This document shows positions 49,598 through 62,100 of a stretch of DNA of 64,000 nt, piece by piece; the first letter of the stretch is position 1, and the number at the start of each line of letters is the position of its first letter. Below the pieces are notes generated by a model, which was not told the DNA's origin, did not search any database, and was given only the letters and a program-made list of their open reading frames with translations. The position numbers and the translations under genes were made by a program. The stretch comes from Pseudomonas thermotolerans DSM 14292. GTDB taxonomy: Bacteria; Pseudomonadota; Gammaproteobacteria; Pseudomonadales; Pseudomonadaceae. The stretch is taken from contig NZ_KB822599.1 in the NCBI RefSeq assembly GCF_000364625.1, positions 124,001-188,000 on the forward strand, written 5' to 3'.

Positions 49598-50445
49598 TTC
49601 AGCAGGCCGGCGGCGCGGGCAGCCTCCTCGATCCCCTTGTAATTCTCCGGCCTGGTCTCGACGAAGCGGCTGGCCGCCTGCAGGTCGAGGATCTCCTTGT
49701 GCTCCGGGTTGGCTGGATCGAGGGCCAGGAAGGCCTGCTTGATCTTCTCCGCCAGCGCCGGATCCAGGGTGCCGCGCACCGTCCAGTTGTAGTCGTAGTA
49801 GGTGGGCGTGGTGGCGAACACCTTGACCTTGGCGGTGTCCACCTTGCCGCTGTTGACCAGCTTCTCCCAGACCGAGGCGTTGAGCACGCCGCCGTCCACC
49901 TTGCCGGACTGCACCCAGGCCACGGTGGCGTCATGGGCGCCGGAGTAGGCCACGCGGCTGAAGAACTCCTCGGGCTTGATGCCATCCTGGAGCATGAAGT
50001 AGCGCGGCATCAGGCTGCCGGAAGTCGAGGAGATCGAGCCGAAGGCGAAGGTGCGGCCCTTCAAGTCCTGCAGGCTCTTGACGTTCGGGTCGGCGCTGAT
50101 GAACTTGCTGGTGAACTGCTGGTCCTGCTCGCGCTGCACCAGCGGAACGGCATTACCGGTCTTCAGATACACCTGGACGAAGGTGAAGCCGCCCAACCAG
50201 GCCATGTCGAGACGGTCGGTGGCCAGCGACTCGACCACTGCCGGATAGTCGGCGACCGGCACGAACTTGACCTCCATGCCCAACTGCTTCTCCAGATAGG
50301 CACCGAGCGGCTTGAACTTGCGCAGCAGCTCGGTGGGCGCCTCGTCGGGAATCGCCGAGACCCGCAGGACATCGGCGGCCTGGGCGAATACGGCGGAAAC
50401 GGACAGCGCGAAACCGGCAGCAAGCGCCAGGGTGCGTTTGAGCAT
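49594..50445 (-). CDS. PhnD-like periplasmic binding protein (putative selenium oxyanion)
   Basis: A 283-residue solute-binding protein with a signal peptide (cleavage near AQAADVL, about residue 24) and PhnD-family motifs: [36 protein letters not shown] and [14 protein letters not shown]. Proteins of this branch next to selD have been annotated as putative selenate-binding; selectivity cannot be proven from sequence. First gene of the operon, divergent from selD. Confidence 0.8.
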   Translation of the reverse strand: MLKRTLALAAGFALSVSAVFAQAADVLRVSAIPDEAPTELLRKFKPLGAYLEKQLGMEVKFVPVADYPAVVESLATDRLDMAWLGGFTFVQVYLKTGNAVPLVQREQDQQFTSKFISADPNVKSLQDLKGRTFAFGSISSTSGSLMPRYFMLQDGIKPEEFFSRVAYSGAHDATVAWVQSGKVDGGVLNASVWEKLVNSGKVDTAKVKVFATTPTYYDYNWTVRGTLDPALAEKIKQAFLALDPANPEHKEILDLQAASRFVETRPENYKGIEEAARAAGLLK

Positions 50446-50608
50446 GATGGATTCTCCGGTTCAATGGCGGAAAAGGCCCTGGGAGTATAAATGCCTGTAT
50501 GGGGTTTCGCCCGGAAAGCCTGGCCAACGGTCCGATAGAGCCAAGCAATTCGCGGCCGCATCCCGCTAGAACCTATAATCCCCGCCCCCGCGTTACGAGG
50601 ACCCTGCC
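50446..50608. promoter_or_regulatory. divergent region between selenium transporter and selD
   Basis: A 163-bp gap that must hold the promoters of both operons. I see no clear operator repeat or riboswitch. Confidence 0.35.
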
Positions 50609-51643
50609 ATGAGCGAAGCCATCCGCCTCACCCAGTACAGCCACGGCGCCGGCTGCGGCTGCAAGATTTCCCCCAAGGTGCTGGAGGTGATCCTCGCCGG
50701 CAGCGGCGCGCAGAACCTCGATCCGAAGCTCTGGGTCGGCAACGCCTCGCGCGACGACGCCGCGGTCTACGCTCTGGACGAGGAGCGCGGCGTGGTGTCC
50801 ACCACCGACTTCTTCATGCCGATCGTCGACGACCCCTTCGACTTCGGGCGCATCGCCGCCACCAACGCGATCAGCGACATCTACGCCATGGGCGGCGACC
50901 CGCTGATGGCCATCGCCATCCTCGGCTGGCCGGTCAACCTGCTGCCGCCGGAAGTGGCCCGCGAAGTGGTGCGTGGCGGCCGCGCGGTATGCGACGAAGC
51001 CGGCATCCCGCTGGCCGGCGGCCACTCCATCGACGCCCCGGAGCCGATCTTCGGCCTGGCGGTGACCGGCGTGGTGGACAAGCGCCACCTCAAGCGCAAC
51101 GACAGCGCCAGCGTCGGCTGCCGCCTGTACCTGACCAAGCCGCTGGGCATCGGCATCCTCACCACCGCGGAGAAGAAGGCCAAGCTGCGCGCCGAGGACG
51201 TCGGCCTGGCCCGCGACTGGATGTGCACCCTGAACAAGCCCGGCAGCCGCTTCGGCAAGCTGGCCGGGGTCAGGGCGATGACCGACGTCACCGGTTTCGG
51301 CCTGCTCGGCCACCTGGTGGAAATGGCCGATGGCAGCGGCCTCACCGCGCGCATCGAGTACGACCGCGTGCCGCGCCTGGCGGGCGTCGAGCACTACCTG
51401 GCCGAGGGCTGCGTGCCCGGCGGCACCCACCGCAACTTCGACAGCTACGGCGAGCGCATCGCCCCGCTGGACGAACAGCGCCGCCTGCTGCTCTGCGACC
51501 CGCAGACCAGCGGCGGCCTGCTGGTCGCGGTGAGCCCCGAGGGCGAGGCGGAATTCCTCGCCGTGGCCGCCGAGCTGGGCCTGCAGCTCGCCCCCATCGG
51601 CGAGCTGGTGGAGCGAAAGCGGCACGCGGTCGAGGTGCTGTGA
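50609..51643 (+). CDS. selD: selenide, water dikinase
   Basis: A 344-residue SelD. The active-site segment [10 protein letters not shown] has Cys16 and Lys19 (C17/K20 in E. coli). Later motifs [31 protein letters not shown] and [10 protein letters not shown] are typical. It makes selenophosphate from selenide and ATP for both tRNA-Sec and MnmH. The family sometimes uses Sec at the catalytic site; here it is Cys. It shares one base with mnmH. Confidence 0.95.
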   Translation: MSEAIRLTQYSHGAGCGCKISPKVLEVILAGSGAQNLDPKLWVGNASRDDAAVYALDEERGVVSTTDFFMPIVDDPFDFGRIAATNAISDIYAMGGDPLMAIAILGWPVNLLPPEVAREVVRGGRAVCDEAGIPLAGGHSIDAPEPIFGLAVTGVVDKRHLKRNDSASVGCRLYLTKPLGIGILTTAEKKAKLRAEDVGLARDWMCTLNKPGSRFGKLAGVRAMTDVTGFGLLGHLVEMADGSGLTARIEYDRVPRLAGVEHYLAEGCVPGGTHRNFDSYGERIAPLDEQRRLLLCDPQTSGGLLVAVSPEGEAEFLAVAAELGLQLAPIGELVERKRHAVEVL

Positions 51644-52749
51644 TGCGCACCGACACCGCCGACTACCGCGAGCTGTTCCTCGCCGACACCCCGCTGATGG
51701 ACGTGCGCGCTCCGGTGGAATACCGCAAGGGCGCCTTCCCCCACACCATCAACCTGCCACTGATGGACGACCTGGAGCGCCAGAAGGTCGGCACCTGCTA
51801 CAAGTACCGCGGCCAGCAGGCAGCCATCGAACTGGGCCACCAGCTGGTCTCCGGCAGGCTCAAGGAGGAGCGCATCGCCGCCTGGGCGACGTTCGCCCGC
51901 GCCCATCCCGACGGCTACCTGTACTGCTTCCGCGGCGGCCTGCGCTCGCAGATCGTCCAGCAGTGGCTGAAGAGCGAGGCGGGCATCGACTACCCACGGG
52001 TGATCGGCGGCTACAAGGCGCTGCGCAGCTTCCTGATCGACACCACTCAGCAGGCGGTGGCGGAATGCGACTTCGTGCTGGTCGGCGGCCTCACCGGCTG
52101 CGGCAAGACCGAGGTGATCGCCGCCCTGGACGACGGCTTGGACCTGGAAGGCCTGGCCAACCACCGCGGCTCCAGCTTCGGCAAGCGCGCCACTGGGCAG
52201 CCCGGGCAGATCGACTTCGAGAACCTGCTGGCCATCGACTTCCTCAAGCGCCGCGCCGCCGGCCGCGAGCACTTCGTGCTGGAGGACGAGAGCCGCGCCA
52301 TCGGCCGCTGCGCCCTACCCCTGGAGCTCTACCAGGGCATGCAGCGCTTCCCCCTGGTGTGGCTGGAGGACAGCTTCGAGGACCGCGTCGAACGCATCCT
52401 GCGCGACTACGTCAGCAACCTGTGCGCCGAGTTCAGCGCCGTGCACGGCGCGGAGAACGGCTTCGCCCTGTTCGCCGAGCGCCTGCTGCAGAGTCTCGCC
52501 AACATCACCAAACGCCTCGGCGGCGAACGCTACCAGCGCCTGCACGCCCTGATGCAGGCCGCCCTCGACGAACAGCAGCGCAGCGGCAAGGTCGAGCTGC
52601 ACCGCGCCTGGATCGTGGGCCTGCTGCGCGAGTACTACGACCCCATGTACGCCTACCAGCGCGCGCAGAAGGACAGCCGCATCGAGTTCGCCGGTGAACG
52701 GCAGGCGGTGCTGGAGTACCTGCGCGAGCGCTCGCGGCGCCGCCAGTGA
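51643..52749 (+). CDS. mnmH: tRNA 2-selenouridine synthase
   Basis: A 368-residue protein (SelU/YbbB). The rhodanese domain has Cys95 in [12 protein letters not shown]; the C-terminal P-loop domain has GLTGCGKT (149-156). It replaces sulfur by selenium at the wobble uridine of certain tRNAs using selenophosphate, hence the overlap with selD (TGATG). Confidence 0.94.
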   Translation: MRTDTADYRELFLADTPLMDVRAPVEYRKGAFPHTINLPLMDDLERQKVGTCYKYRGQQAAIELGHQLVSGRLKEERIAAWATFARAHPDGYLYCFRGGLRSQIVQQWLKSEAGIDYPRVIGGYKALRSFLIDTTQQAVAECDFVLVGGLTGCGKTEVIAALDDGLDLEGLANHRGSSFGKRATGQPGQIDFENLLAIDFLKRRAAGREHFVLEDESRAIGRCALPLELYQGMQRFPLVWLEDSFEDRVERILRDYVSNLCAEFSAVHGAENGFALFAERLLQSLANITKRLGGERYQRLHALMQAALDEQQRSGKVELHRAWIVGLLREYYDPMYAYQRAQKDSRIEFAGERQAVLEYLRERSRRRQ

Positions 52750-52827
52750 GCAACCTGGCCGGATAGGCGGGAAGCCGGGGGCGGCCTCCCGGATGGGCTT
52801 TCCGCCGCCAGGGCGCAAAGCCGGAAT

Positions 52828-52923
52828 TGGCGGAAGGCAGTAGGAGTCGAACCTACCCAGGAACGGCTGCCGTCCCCAACCGGGTTTGAAGCCCGGCCAC
52901 GCCACCGGGCGTGATTGCCTTCC
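52828..52923 (-). tRNA. selC: tRNA-Sec (TCA)
   Basis: 96 bases with the encoded CCA. It has a long acceptor (GGAAGGCA/TGCCTTCC), a long extra arm (GACGGCAGCCGTT-type), anticodon TCA at 52887-52889 on the complementary strand and T-loop TTCGACT. All are diagnostic of the selenocysteine tRNA. It lies between mnmH and selB. Confidence 0.95.
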
Positions 52924-53129
52924 TTCGCTGGGCCGAGGACTTCTCCTCGCCCGTTCTCAGGCGAACTCCGGGATCGAACCTAGCACATCCTCAGCACCTG
53001 GAGTTAGCGGGCGTGGCCTCGACCAGCCTCGCCTGAAAACCTTCGGCCAGGCGCCCTGCCCAGCCCTGGCTGCAACCGGAGCCACACCCCGGATTGCCGC
53101 AAGCCCTCCAACCGAACTTGAACGGACGA

Positions 53130-55049
53130 CTACCCCTCCCCCTCGGTCATAAGCGCCAGCGCCGAATCCGCCCTGATTTTCCGCTCGTTGCCATAGCGGC
53201 GGGTAAAGCCGATGCGGTCGAAGTATTCGAGGATCTGGATGCCGCGCTTGCGGCCGATGCCGATGCGGTCGCGGAAGCTGGCGGCGCGGATGGTTCCGGT
53301 TTCTGCCTGCAGCCGGCGGGCCTCGGTGGCCAGGCGGCGGAGGCTGGCGTCCGGGTAGAACAGGTCCTTGACCACCTGGTGCAGCAGGCCGAGGCGCGCC
53401 AGCTTGCGCAGCAGCAGGCGCACGGCGGCTTCCTCGACCTGCAGCTCGCCGGCCAGCTCGCGCACCCAGGGCGGGTCGAAGCCGCCCGCCTCCAGCAGCG
53501 GCCAGAGCCGTGACCTGAGCGCCTCGTCCTCGGCGCTGAGCTGTACCCGGTGGTCGGGCAGGTGCAGCCAGGGGCCACTGGCCTGGATGCTGCCGGCCGC
53601 CAGGGCCTGTTCCAGCAAGGCGATGAACACCGGGCGCTCCAGCTGCGGCAGGGCGTAGCGGCGCAGGCGGTCGCGGTCGGGGCCGAGCTCGTCGGGCTGC
53701 TCGGCGTGAAAGCGCGCCAGGGCGGCATGCAGCTCGGCCAGCAGCTGCGTCCAGCGATCGCTCAGAAACAGCCGCGGGCCCTGGCTGGTGAGCACTTCCT
53801 GCACGCCGTCCGGCAGACGCCAGCTGGCCGGGACGCGGTTGAACTGGCGCTCCAGGGCCTGCGGGACCAGGCCGTTGCTGGCGGTTTCCAGGAGCACCGG
53901 CAGCGCCGCCTCCAGGCCCTCGCCGCGCAGCGCCGCCAGTTGGGCCAGACGGGCCAGGCTGCGCCTGTCCCGAGCCGGGGCGAAGGGGTCCAGCACACGG
54001 CCGCCGCCCAAGGTGCGCTGGGCGCTCTGGTCGCGCAGCACCAGGCGGTCACCGTGCACCGCATGGGCCGGAGCATTGAGCAGCAGCTGGGCGAAGCCGC
54101 GCCCCCCCGGAGCCAGGCGCTCGCCCTCCAGCAGGGCGATGCGGGCGGTGACATCCTGGGCGCCAAGGTGCACGTGCACCGGGGTCCAGTGGGCCAGCTC
54201 GCGGGTTTCGCTGGCGAGCAGCTGCAGGTCGATGTCGATGCGGGTGGTCGGCGCATGCAGCGCCGGGGCGAGCAGCCAGTCGCCGCGCTGGACGTGCTCC
54301 ACGGTGAGGCGCTCGCCGGCGATGTTGAGCGCCACCCGCTGGCCGGCGCGGGCGCTCTGCGCAGCGCGGTTCTGGGCGTGCAGGCCGCGCACCCGCACGC
54401 GCAGGCCGGCGGGGCTGAGCAGCAGTTCGTCCCCTATCCTGACCTGCCCGGCGAAGGCGGTGCCGGTGGCCACCACCCCGGCACCGGCCACGCTGAAGGC
54501 GCGGTCCACCGCCAGGCGGAAGTGCCCGGCGGCGCTGCGCGCCTGCAGCCTTCGCGCCTCCGCCAGCAGCGCCGTGCGCAGGGCCGCGACGCCCTCGCCA
54601 GTGACGCTCGACAGGGGAAACACTGGCGCGCCGGCGAGCGGCCCGTCGGCCAGGAGCGCGGCGACCTGCTCGCGCACCTCGACGACCCGCTGGGCGCCGA
54701 CCCGGTCGCACTTGCTGAGCGCCACCAGAGCGCGGGGAATGCCGAGCAGCTCGACGATCGCCAGATGCTCGCGGGTCTGCGGCATCACTCCATCGTCGGC
54801 GGCCACCACCAGCAGCACCAGGTCGATGCCGCAGGCCCCGGCCAGCATGTTGTGGACGAAGCGCTCGTGGCCGGGCACGTCGATGAAGCCCGTGAGCTGG
54901 CCATCGCCCAGGTCGGCGTACAGGTAGCCGAGGTCGATGGTGATGCCGCGCGCCCGCTCGGCCGGGCGGCGGTCGCCTTCCAGGCCGGTGAGCGCGCGCA
55001 GCAGCGCGGTCTTGCCGTGGTCGATGTGTCCGGCGGTGCCGACGATCAA
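53130..55049 (-). CDS. selB: selenocysteine-specific elongation factor
   Basis: A 639-residue SelB. GTPase motifs GHIDHGKT (7-14), DVPGHE and SKCD at the N-terminus, EF-Tu-like domains 2-3, and C-terminal winged helices (about 380-639, ending [11 protein letters not shown]) that bind the SECIS hairpin. It brings Sec-tRNA to UGA codons with a hairpin. Its start overlaps the selA stop (ATGA). Confidence 0.94.
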   Translation of the reverse strand: MIVGTAGHIDHGKTALLRALTGLEGDRRPAERARGITIDLGYLYADLGDGQLTGFIDVPGHERFVHNMLAGACGIDLVLLVVAADDGVMPQTREHLAIVELLGIPRALVALSKCDRVGAQRVVEVREQVAALLADGPLAGAPVFPLSSVTGEGVAALRTALLAEARRLQARSAAGHFRLAVDRAFSVAGAGVVATGTAFAGQVRIGDELLLSPAGLRVRVRGLHAQNRAAQSARAGQRVALNIAGERLTVEHVQRGDWLLAPALHAPTTRIDIDLQLLASETRELAHWTPVHVHLGAQDVTARIALLEGERLAPGGRGFAQLLLNAPAHAVHGDRLVLRDQSAQRTLGGGRVLDPFAPARDRRSLARLAQLAALRGEGLEAALPVLLETASNGLVPQALERQFNRVPASWRLPDGVQEVLTSQGPRLFLSDRWTQLLAELHAALARFHAEQPDELGPDRDRLRRYALPQLERPVFIALLEQALAAGSIQASGPWLHLPDHRVQLSAEDEALRSRLWPLLEAGGFDPPWVRELAGELQVEEAAVRLLLRKLARLGLLHQVVKDLFYPDASLRRLATEARRLQAETGTIRAASFRDRIGIGRKRGIQILEYFDRIGFTRRYGNERKIRADSALALMTEGEG

Positions 55050-56452
55050 GCCGCACCCTCCGCGAGCTGCGCCAGCTGGGCGAGGAACGCCGGCTCGTCA
55101 TCGAGCTGGCGCAGGTCGAGCCACAGGGCGTCGTCGTCGAGGCGGCCGAGCACCGGGATCGGCAGGCCGCGCAGGCGCTCCTCCAGCTGGCGCAGCGCCC
55201 GCCCGCGCAGACGCTTGGGCTGTACCGGCCGCACGCAGAGCGCGGCGCTGGGCAGACGGGCCACCGGCTGGGCGCCGCTGCCGATCATTCCCAGCGCCTC
55301 CGCCGCGGCGACCTGCCAGCCAGCGCCGAGTACGCCGGCCAGCCGTGGCGCCAGGCGCTCAGCCTGGGCGCGGATGTCCGCCTGCGGGCGGCTGAGCAGG
55401 CGCAGGGTGGTGAGCCGCTCGGCCAGGCGATCGGGGTCGCGGTACAGGCCGAGCACCGCTTCTAGCGCGGCGAGGGTCAGCTTGTCGACGCGCAGGGCGC
55501 GCTTCAATGGGTTCTTCTTGATCCGCGCGATCAGCTCGCGGCTGCCGAGGATCAGTCCGGCCTGGGGTCCGCCGAGCAGCTTGTCTCCGCTGAAGGTGAC
55601 GAGGTCGGCGCCGTCGGCCAGGGCCTCCTGCACCGTGGGCTCCTTGGGCAGGCCCCAGCGGGTCAGGTCCACCAGGGTGCCGCTGCCCAGATCCTCCAGG
55701 AGCGGCAGACCATGGGCGTGGGCGATGCCCGCCAGGTCGCGGGTGGCCACGCTGGCGGTAAAGCCCTGCACGCTGTAGTTGCTGGTGTGCACGCGCATCA
55801 ACAGGCCGGTGCGCGGGCCGATGGCGCTCTCGTAGTCGCGGGCGTGGGTGCGGTTGGTGGTGCCCACCTCCACCAGCCTGACTCCGGCGCGGGCCATGAT
55901 GTCGGGGATGCGGAAGGCGCCGCCAATCTCGATCAGTTCGCCGCGGGAGATGATGCCTTCCTTGCGCGCGCCCAGGCTGTTGAGCGCCAGCAGCACGGCG
56001 GCGGCGTTGTTGTTGACCACGGTGACCGCCTCGGCGCCGGTCAGCTCGCGGATCAGCCCGGTGATCAGCTCGTCACGGTCGCCACGCCGGCCGCTGGCCA
56101 GGTCGAACTCCAGGTTCAGCGGGTGACGGGCGGCCAGGGCCACCGCCTGGATGGCCTCCTCCGGCAGCAGGGCGCGGCCCAGGTTGGTGTGCAGCACGGT
56201 ACCGGTCAGGTTGAACACCCGGCGCACCCGGCTGGCGTGGCTGGCGGCCAGGCGTTCGCCGGCACGCCCGGCGAGCACCGCCTCGCTCAGCTCGATGGCG
56301 GCCAGCTGGCCGTGGCGCACCGGCTCGCGCAGTTCGTCGAGCAGGTCGCGTAGGGTCTTCAACAGGGCCTCGCGGCCGTAGCGCTGCTGCAGCGGCTGGC
56401 AGGCCGGGCTGCGCAGCAGGCGATCGATGGAGGGCAGGCGGATGGCGGTCAA
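55046..56452 (-). CDS. selA: L-seryl-tRNA(Sec) selenium transferase
   Basis: A 468-residue PLP enzyme. [21 protein letters not shown] and [13 protein letters not shown] motifs are present, and the PLP lysine is K291 in [15 protein letters not shown] chose a TTG start at 56452: GAGG is eight bases upstream, the protein then begins [13 protein letters not shown] as expected, and the size matches E. coli SelA (463). No ATG is suitably placed. It converts Ser-tRNA-Sec to Sec-tRNA-Sec with selenophosphate. Confidence 0.93.
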   Translation of the reverse strand: MTAIRLPSIDRLLRSPACQPLQQRYGREALLKTLRDLLDELREPVRHGQLAAIELSEAVLAGRAGERLAASHASRVRRVFNLTGTVLHTNLGRALLPEEAIQAVALAARHPLNLEFDLASGRRGDRDELITGLIRELTGAEAVTVVNNNAAAVLLALNSLGARKEGIISRGELIEIGGAFRIPDIMARAGVRLVEVGTTNRTHARDYESAIGPRTGLLMRVHTSNYSVQGFTASVATRDLAGIAHAHGLPLLEDLGSGTLVDLTRWGLPKEPTVQEALADGADLVTFSGDKLLGGPQAGLILGSRELIARIKKNPLKRALRVDKLTLAALEAVLGLYRDPDRLAERLTTLRLLSRPQADIRAQAERLAPRLAGVLGAGWQVAAAEALGMIGSGAQPVARLPSAALCVRPVQPKRLRGRALRQLEERLRGLPIPVLGRLDDDALWLDLRQLDDEPAFLAQLAQLAEGAA

Positions 56453-56511
56453 GGCACGAACCTCGCGACGATGGACCGTAGGCAGGTGGAGCAAGTTTAG
56501 GCAATGGCGGC

Positions 56512-57444
56512 TCAGTCCCCGCCGCCCGGCGAGAGCAGCAGGTTCGGGGCGCGGCGCAGGTAGCCCTCCTCGGCCAGGCGCAGGTCGAGTGCCAGGCTGG
56601 CCAGGTCGTCGGCCTGGGGCTCGGCGTCTGGGGCGAACTCCCGGTAGAACTGCTTGAGGTAGCCCTGGCAGTTCGGGCAGACCTCGGCGCGCAGCGGTGC
56701 GCGGGCGGCGCCCAGATCGTCGCGTTCCAGGGACAGGTAGGCGAGGCGCTTGCTTTCCTGGCAGTGGCTGCATTTCACCCGCACGTAGTGCCACTGGCAG
56801 GAGCACAGCGAGCAGGCCAGGTAGCGCAGGCCGTTGGACTTGCCGCGGTGGTGGATGACCCCGGCCACCGGCGGCGAGCCGCAGGCCGGGCACAGGGTCT
56901 GCGCCTCGCGCTCGATCAGCTGGCCGTCCGGCAGGCCGAGCAGCCAGTGACTGAAGGCCACCTGCAGGGCGGCGCCGAGGAAGGGCACCAGCGCCGCCGG
57001 CAGCAGGTCGAACTGGCCGCTCAGCAGGGCCAGCGCCCAGGCCTTGCGCTGCCCGGCATCGGCGCGGCGCAGGCTGGCCAGAGCCTCGGCCACCTGGCCG
57101 ACGGCGTCCGGCTGCAGATCGTCGACGAGACCGTCCAGCAGCCCCAGCCAGGCGCCCTCGCGCACCGGCATCTCGAAAGCCAGGGGCGGCATGCCGTGCT
57201 CGCGGCTGCGCTCCAGGGCCTGCGGGTCCGCCGGTGGCAGCTGCGGAGGGCCGTCCAGCAGGCGCTGCTGGGCGTCGCAGAGGCGGGCGATCAGTCGCAG
57301 GTAGTCACCCAGCGGATGCCCCTCGGCCAGCTGGCGCAGGCGCACGGCACGGTGGGCGAACAGGTCGGGGGTGGGCAGCAGGATGAAGGGCGGGATGTTG
57401 GCCGCGGCCTCGATCTGCCCGGGTTCGAGAATGGTGCCTGACAC
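56512..57444 (-). CDS. fdhE: formate dehydrogenase accessory protein FdhE
   Basis: A 310-residue protein with four CxxC motifs in the C-terminal half (CPACG, CSLC, CSHC, CPNC), which bind iron in FdhE. It acts in maturation and quality control of the twin-arginine-exported FDH. It lies between the FDH structural genes and selA as in other pseudomonads. Confidence 0.92.
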   Translation of the reverse strand: MSGTILEPGQIEAAANIPPFILLPTPDLFAHRAVRLRQLAEGHPLGDYLRLIARLCDAQQRLLDGPPQLPPADPQALERSREHGMPPLAFEMPVREGAWLGLLDGLVDDLQPDAVGQVAEALASLRRADAGQRKAWALALLSGQFDLLPAALVPFLGAALQVAFSHWLLGLPDGQLIEREAQTLCPACGSPPVAGVIHHRGKSNGLRYLACSLCSCQWHYVRVKCSHCQESKRLAYLSLERDDLGAARAPLRAEVCPNCQGYLKQFYREFAPDAEPQADDLASLALDLRLAEEGYLRRAPNLLLSPGGGD

Positions 57445-57501
57445 GCAGGACTCCTTGGCTCAGGTTGGGGTTCGCGGGGCGCCGCCGGCACCCCGGCCGG
57501 A

Positions 57502-58134
57502 TCAGCGCTGCTTGGCCTCGTCGGGACTCACCTGCTTCAGCCAGGCGGCATGGTGCTTGCGCGCCCAGCCGCGGCTGACCCGCCCGCTGAGCATCGCGCC
57601 CATGGAGCCCTTCACCCAGAAGCCGGCATAGACGTGGACGATGATGCTGCAGATCAGCACCCAGGCGGCGAAGGCGTGCAGCAACGAGGCCAGGCGGATC
57701 AGCTCGATTCCGAACAGATGACTGAAGTACTGGCGCCAGATGATGAAGCCGGTCACCAGCAGCACCAGCATGCACAGCAGCAGCCCCCAGAACAGCAGCT
57801 TCTGCCCGGCGTTGTAGCGGCCCACCTCGGGCAGCCGTTCCTCGCGGTTGCCGACCACGTCGCGCCACTGCCGCAGCCAGCGCCGGTCGTTGGCGTCGAA
57901 GCGGTTGTGCCGGGCGAAGCGCATGGCCAGCCAGAGAAAGAACAGGAACATGGCCAGGCCGAGGAAGGGATGCAGGATGCGCGTCCAAGGCCCGCCGCCG
58001 AACAGCTGGCTGAGCCAGAACAGCGCCGGGTGGAACAGCGCCAGCCCGGACAGGGCGGCGAGCACGAAGAGGATGGCCACCGCCCAGTGGTTGCTACGCT
58101 CGGAGGCCGTGTAGCGCTGGATGTCTCTGTTCAT
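57502..58134 (-). CDS. fdnI: formate dehydrogenase gamma subunit, cytochrome b556
   Basis: A 210-residue membrane protein with four helices and haem-ligand histidines (ERSNHWAVAILF, RILHPFLGLAMF, LLHAFAAWVLICSIIVHVYAGFW). It anchors the complex and passes electrons from the Fe-S subunit to quinone. The rank order G-H-I matches FdnGHI/FdoGHI. Confidence 0.92.
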   Translation of the reverse strand: MNRDIQRYTASERSNHWAVAILFVLAALSGLALFHPALFWLSQLFGGGPWTRILHPFLGLAMFLFFLWLAMRFARHNRFDANDRRWLRQWRDVVGNREERLPEVGRYNAGQKLLFWGLLLCMLVLLVTGFIIWRQYFSHLFGIELIRLASLLHAFAAWVLICSIIVHVYAGFWVKGSMGAMLSGRVSRGWARKHHAAWLKQVSPDEAKQR

Positions 58135-58226
58135 CGTCGACTCCTGATGATGCTGTGGGCCGCGGCCGTCGCCCTCCGCGCCGGGAGACGACGCCAGCCG
58201 CGACATGCCCGTTCATGCCGCCTCCG

Positions 58227-59153
58227 CTAGACCCGCGGCTCGCGCGGGTCGTAGGGATGGACCGCGGGATCGACCTGGTGCACCGCCGGGTCGGGGCCGT
58301 GCTCGTCCTCCTCCACCACGTTGCGGCCGACCCGCACGTAGTGGAAGAAGCCCAGCAGCGCCACCAGGCCCATACCGAGCAGGCCGAGGGGCTTGGTGAT
58401 GCCCTTCCACAGGCTGACCATGGGGCTGATCTGCGGATCGTCCGGCAGCCCGGCGTACAGCGACGGCTGGTCCGCGTGGTGCAGCACGTACATCACGTGG
58501 GTGCCACCGACGCCCGGCGGGTCGTACAGCCCGGCCTGCGCGAAGCCCCGGGACCTGAGGTCCACGATGCGCTCCTCGGCGTGCTGCTTCATCGCCTCCT
58601 TGGTGCCGAACACGATGGCGCCGGTCGGACAGGTCTTCACGCAGGCCGGCTCCAGGCCCACCGCCACCCGGTCCGAACAGAGCGTGCACTTGTAGGCCTT
58701 GTGGTCCTTCGCCGAGATGCGCGGGATATTGAACGGGCAGCCGGTGATGCAGTAGCCGCAGCCGATGCACTTGTCCTGGTTGAAGTCGACGATGCCGTTG
58801 GCGTACTTGACGATGGCCCCGGGGCTCGGACAGGCCGCCAGGCAGCCCGGCTCCGCGCAGTGCATGCAGCCGTCCTTGCGGATCAGCCACTCGAGGCTGT
58901 CGCTCTCGGTCTCGTGCTCGGTGAAGCGCATCAGCGTCCAGCTGCTCGCCGTGAGGTCTGCCGGGTTGTCGTAGGTGCCGTGGTTGTGGCCCACCTCGTC
59001 GCGCAGCTCGTTCCATTCCGAGCAAGCCACCTGGCAGGCCTTGCAGCCGATGCACTTGGACACGTCGATCAGCTTGGCCACCTCGTCGACCTGGCGCACC
59101 GAGGGCATCGGCGTGGTGGTCGCGGAGCGGGCAATGATGTCTTGGCTACTCAT
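58227..59153 (-). CDS. fdnH: formate dehydrogenase beta subunit, Fe-S
   Basis: A 308-residue protein with four ferredoxin-type Cys clusters ([43 protein letters not shown]) and a C-terminal membrane helix ([16 protein letters not shown]). It carries electrons from the molybdenum subunit to cytochrome b. Confidence 0.94.
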   Translation of the reverse strand: MSSQDIIARSATTTPMPSVRQVDEVAKLIDVSKCIGCKACQVACSEWNELRDEVGHNHGTYDNPADLTASSWTLMRFTEHETESDSLEWLIRKDGCMHCAEPGCLAACPSPGAIVKYANGIVDFNQDKCIGCGYCITGCPFNIPRISAKDHKAYKCTLCSDRVAVGLEPACVKTCPTGAIVFGTKEAMKQHAEERIVDLRSRGFAQAGLYDPPGVGGTHVMYVLHHADQPSLYAGLPDDPQISPMVSLWKGITKPLGLLGMGLVALLGFFHYVRVGRNVVEEDEHGPDPAVHQVDPAVHPYDPREPRV

Positions 59154-59161
59154 GGCTCACC

Positions 59162-62100
59162 TCACGCCTTTTCCACGTTGACCAGGAACGACTTGAACTC
59201 CGGCGTCTGCGTGTTGCCGTCACCGACGAAGGGAGTCAGGGTGTTGGTCAGATAGCCGTTGCGCGCCACCCCGGAGAAGCCCCAGTGCAGCGGGATGCCC
59301 ACCTGGTGCACGGTCTTGCCGTCCACCGTCAGCGGGCGGATGCGCTTGGTCACCACCGCCACCGCGCGGATGTAGCCGCGGTTGCTGGACACCTTGACCC
59401 GGTCGCCAGCGGCGATGCCCAGCTCCCGGGCCAGGGCCTCGCCGATCTCGACGAACTGCTCCGGCTGGGTGATGGCGTTGAGCCGGCAATGCTTGGTCCA
59501 GAAGTGGAAGTGCTCGGTGAGCCGGTAGGTGGTCGCCACGTAGGGGAACTCCTCGGCCTTGCCGAACACCTCCAGGTCGCCCTTGAACACCCGCGCCGCC
59601 GGGTTGCAGGTGGCCTGCGGGTTGTCCGGGTGCAGCGGGTTGCGGCCGATCGGCGTCTCGAAGGGCTCGTAGTGCTCGGGGAAGGGCCCCTCGGCCATGC
59701 GGTCGACGGCGAAGAAGCGCGCCACCCCTTCCGGGTTCATGATGAACGGCCCCATGCCGTCTTCCGGCGGCGAGTCGGCCTTGAAGTCAGGCACGTCGGT
59801 GCCCGTCCAGGCCTTGCCGTTCCACCATACCAGGCGTTTCTTCTGCGGATTCCAGGGCTTGCCGCTGGGATCGGCCGAAGCGCGGTTGTAGAGGATCCGC
59901 CGGTTGGCCGGCCAGGACCAGGCCCAGCCGAGGGTCTGCCCCATCCCGTAGGGGTCGGCGTTGTCGCGCCGCGCCATCAGGTTGCCCTGCGCCGACCAGG
60001 AGCCGCAGAAGATCCAGCAGCCGCTCGCCGTGCTACCGTCCGCGCGCAGCTGGGCGAAGCCGGAGAGCTGTTCGCCAGCCTTGACCAGCAGCGCGCCGGT
60101 GGCCGGATCAGTCAGGTCCTCCAGGGCCTTGCCGGAGAACTCCCTGGCCAGCTCCTCGGGGCTCGGCTCCTCGGGCTTCAGGTACGGCCAGTCGAGGTTG
60201 AGGATCGGCTCCGGATAGGCACCGCCCTCGCTGCGATACAGCTCGCGCAGGCGGATGAACAGACCGGCCATGATGGCGATGTCGGTACGCGCCTCGCCCG
60301 GCGGCTCGGCGCCCTTCCAGTGCCACTGCAGCCAGCGGCCGCTGTTGACCAGGGAGCCGTCCTCCTCGGCGAAGCAGGAGGTGGGCAGGCGGAACACCGT
60401 GGTCTGGATCTGCGCCGGGTCGACGTCGTTGAAGTCTCCGGCGTTGCGCCAGAACTCCGAGGTGTCGGTGGCCAGCGGGTCCATCACCACCAGGAACTTG
60501 AGGCGCGCCAGCCCGGCGGCCACCTTGGCCTTGTTGGGGAAGGCGGCGATGGGGTTGAAGCCCTGGCAGAAGTACCCGTTGATCTTGCCCTCGTACATCA
60601 TGTCGAAGACCTTGAGCACGTCGTAGCCGGGGATGTCCAGCTTGGGCAGCCAGTCGTAGCCCCAGTTGTTCTCCGCCGCGGCGTTCTTGCCGTACCAGGC
60701 CTTCATCAGGCTGACATGGAACTTCTCGTAGTTCTGCCAGTAGGACAGTTGCCCGGGACGCAGCGGCTGGCTGGTGCGCCTGGCGATGTAGGCCGCGTAG
60801 TCCTGCTCGGCGTCGGACGGCAGGGTCAGGTAGCCGGGCAGCAGGTTGGAGAGCAGCCCCAGGTCGGTGAGCCCCTGGATGTTGGAGTGACCGCGCAGGG
60901 CGTTCATGCCGCCACCGGGCATGCCGATATTGCCGAGCAGCAGTTGCACCATGGCCCCGGTGCGGATCATCTGCGAGCCCACCGAGTGCTGGGTCCAGCC
61001 GAGGGCGTACATGATGGTCATGGTCTTGTCCGGCGCCGCGGTTTCGGCGATGGCTTCCCAGACCTTGAGCATGGCGTCCTTCGGCGTGCCGCAGATATTG
61101 CTCACCACATCCGCGGTGTAGCGGCTGTAGTGCTGCTTGAGCAGGTTGAACACGCAGCGCGGGTGGCTCAGGGTCGGGTCGGTGAGCACGTAGCCGTCCT
61201 CGCCCCGCTCGTAGCCCCAGGCGGACTTGTCCGGGTAGCTGCGGGTGTTCGGATCGTAGCCGTTGAACAGCCCGTTCTCGAAGCCGAAGCCTTCCTTCAC
61301 GATGAAGGTCGCGTCGGTGTAGTTGCGCACGTACTCGTGCTGGATCCTGTCGTGCTCCAGCAGGTAGTTGATCAGCCCGCCGAGGAAGGCGATATCGCTA
61401 CCTGCGCGGATCGGCGCGTAGAGGTCGGCGACCGAGGCGGAACGGGTGAAGCGCGGGTCCACCACGATCAAGCGGGCCTTGTTGTGCGCCTTGGCTTCAG
61501 TGACCCACTTGAAGCCGCACGGGTGCGCCTCGGCGGCGTTGCCGCCCATGATCAGGACCAGATCGGCATTCTTGATGTCGACCCAGTGGTTGGTCATGGC
61601 TCCACGGCCAAACGTCGGGGCAAGACTTGCCACCGTCGGGCCGTGTCAGACACGCGCCTGGTTATCGAAGCCCAGAATGCCGAGGGAGCGCACCACCTTG
61701 TGGGTGATGTAGCCGGCCTCGTTGGAAGACGCCGAAGCCGCCAGGAAGCCGGTGCTCAGCCAGCGGTTGACGGTCTGGCCGGCGGCGTTCCTCTCGATGA
61801 AGTTGGCGTCGCGGTCGTCCTTCATCAGCCTGGCGATGCGGTCGAGTGCTTCGTCCCAGCTGATGCGCTTCCATTCGTTGGAGCCCGGCTCGCGCACCTC
61901 GGGGTGCTTGAGACGGTTCGGGCTGTGGATGAAGTCGAGCAGGCCGGCGCCCTTCGGGCACAGAGTGCCGCGGTTCACCGGGTGATCGGCATCGCCTTCG
62001 ATGTGGATGATGTTCTGCGCGACGTTCTTCGCGGCATCGCCCTGGCTGTACATGATCAGGCCGCAGCCGACCGAGCAGTAGGGGCAGGTGTTGCGCGTCT

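Noticed and set aside
56453..56893. N-terminal extension of selA
   Set aside because: The frame is open upstream but overlaps fdhE antiparallel in content and lacks SelA homology; the TTG at 56452 has a ribosome-binding site and the expected N-terminus.
61646..61648. fdnG as a nonsense-mutated pseudogene
   Set aside because: The TGA is at the known Sec position, is followed by a SECIS-like hairpin, and all Sec genes are adjacent.
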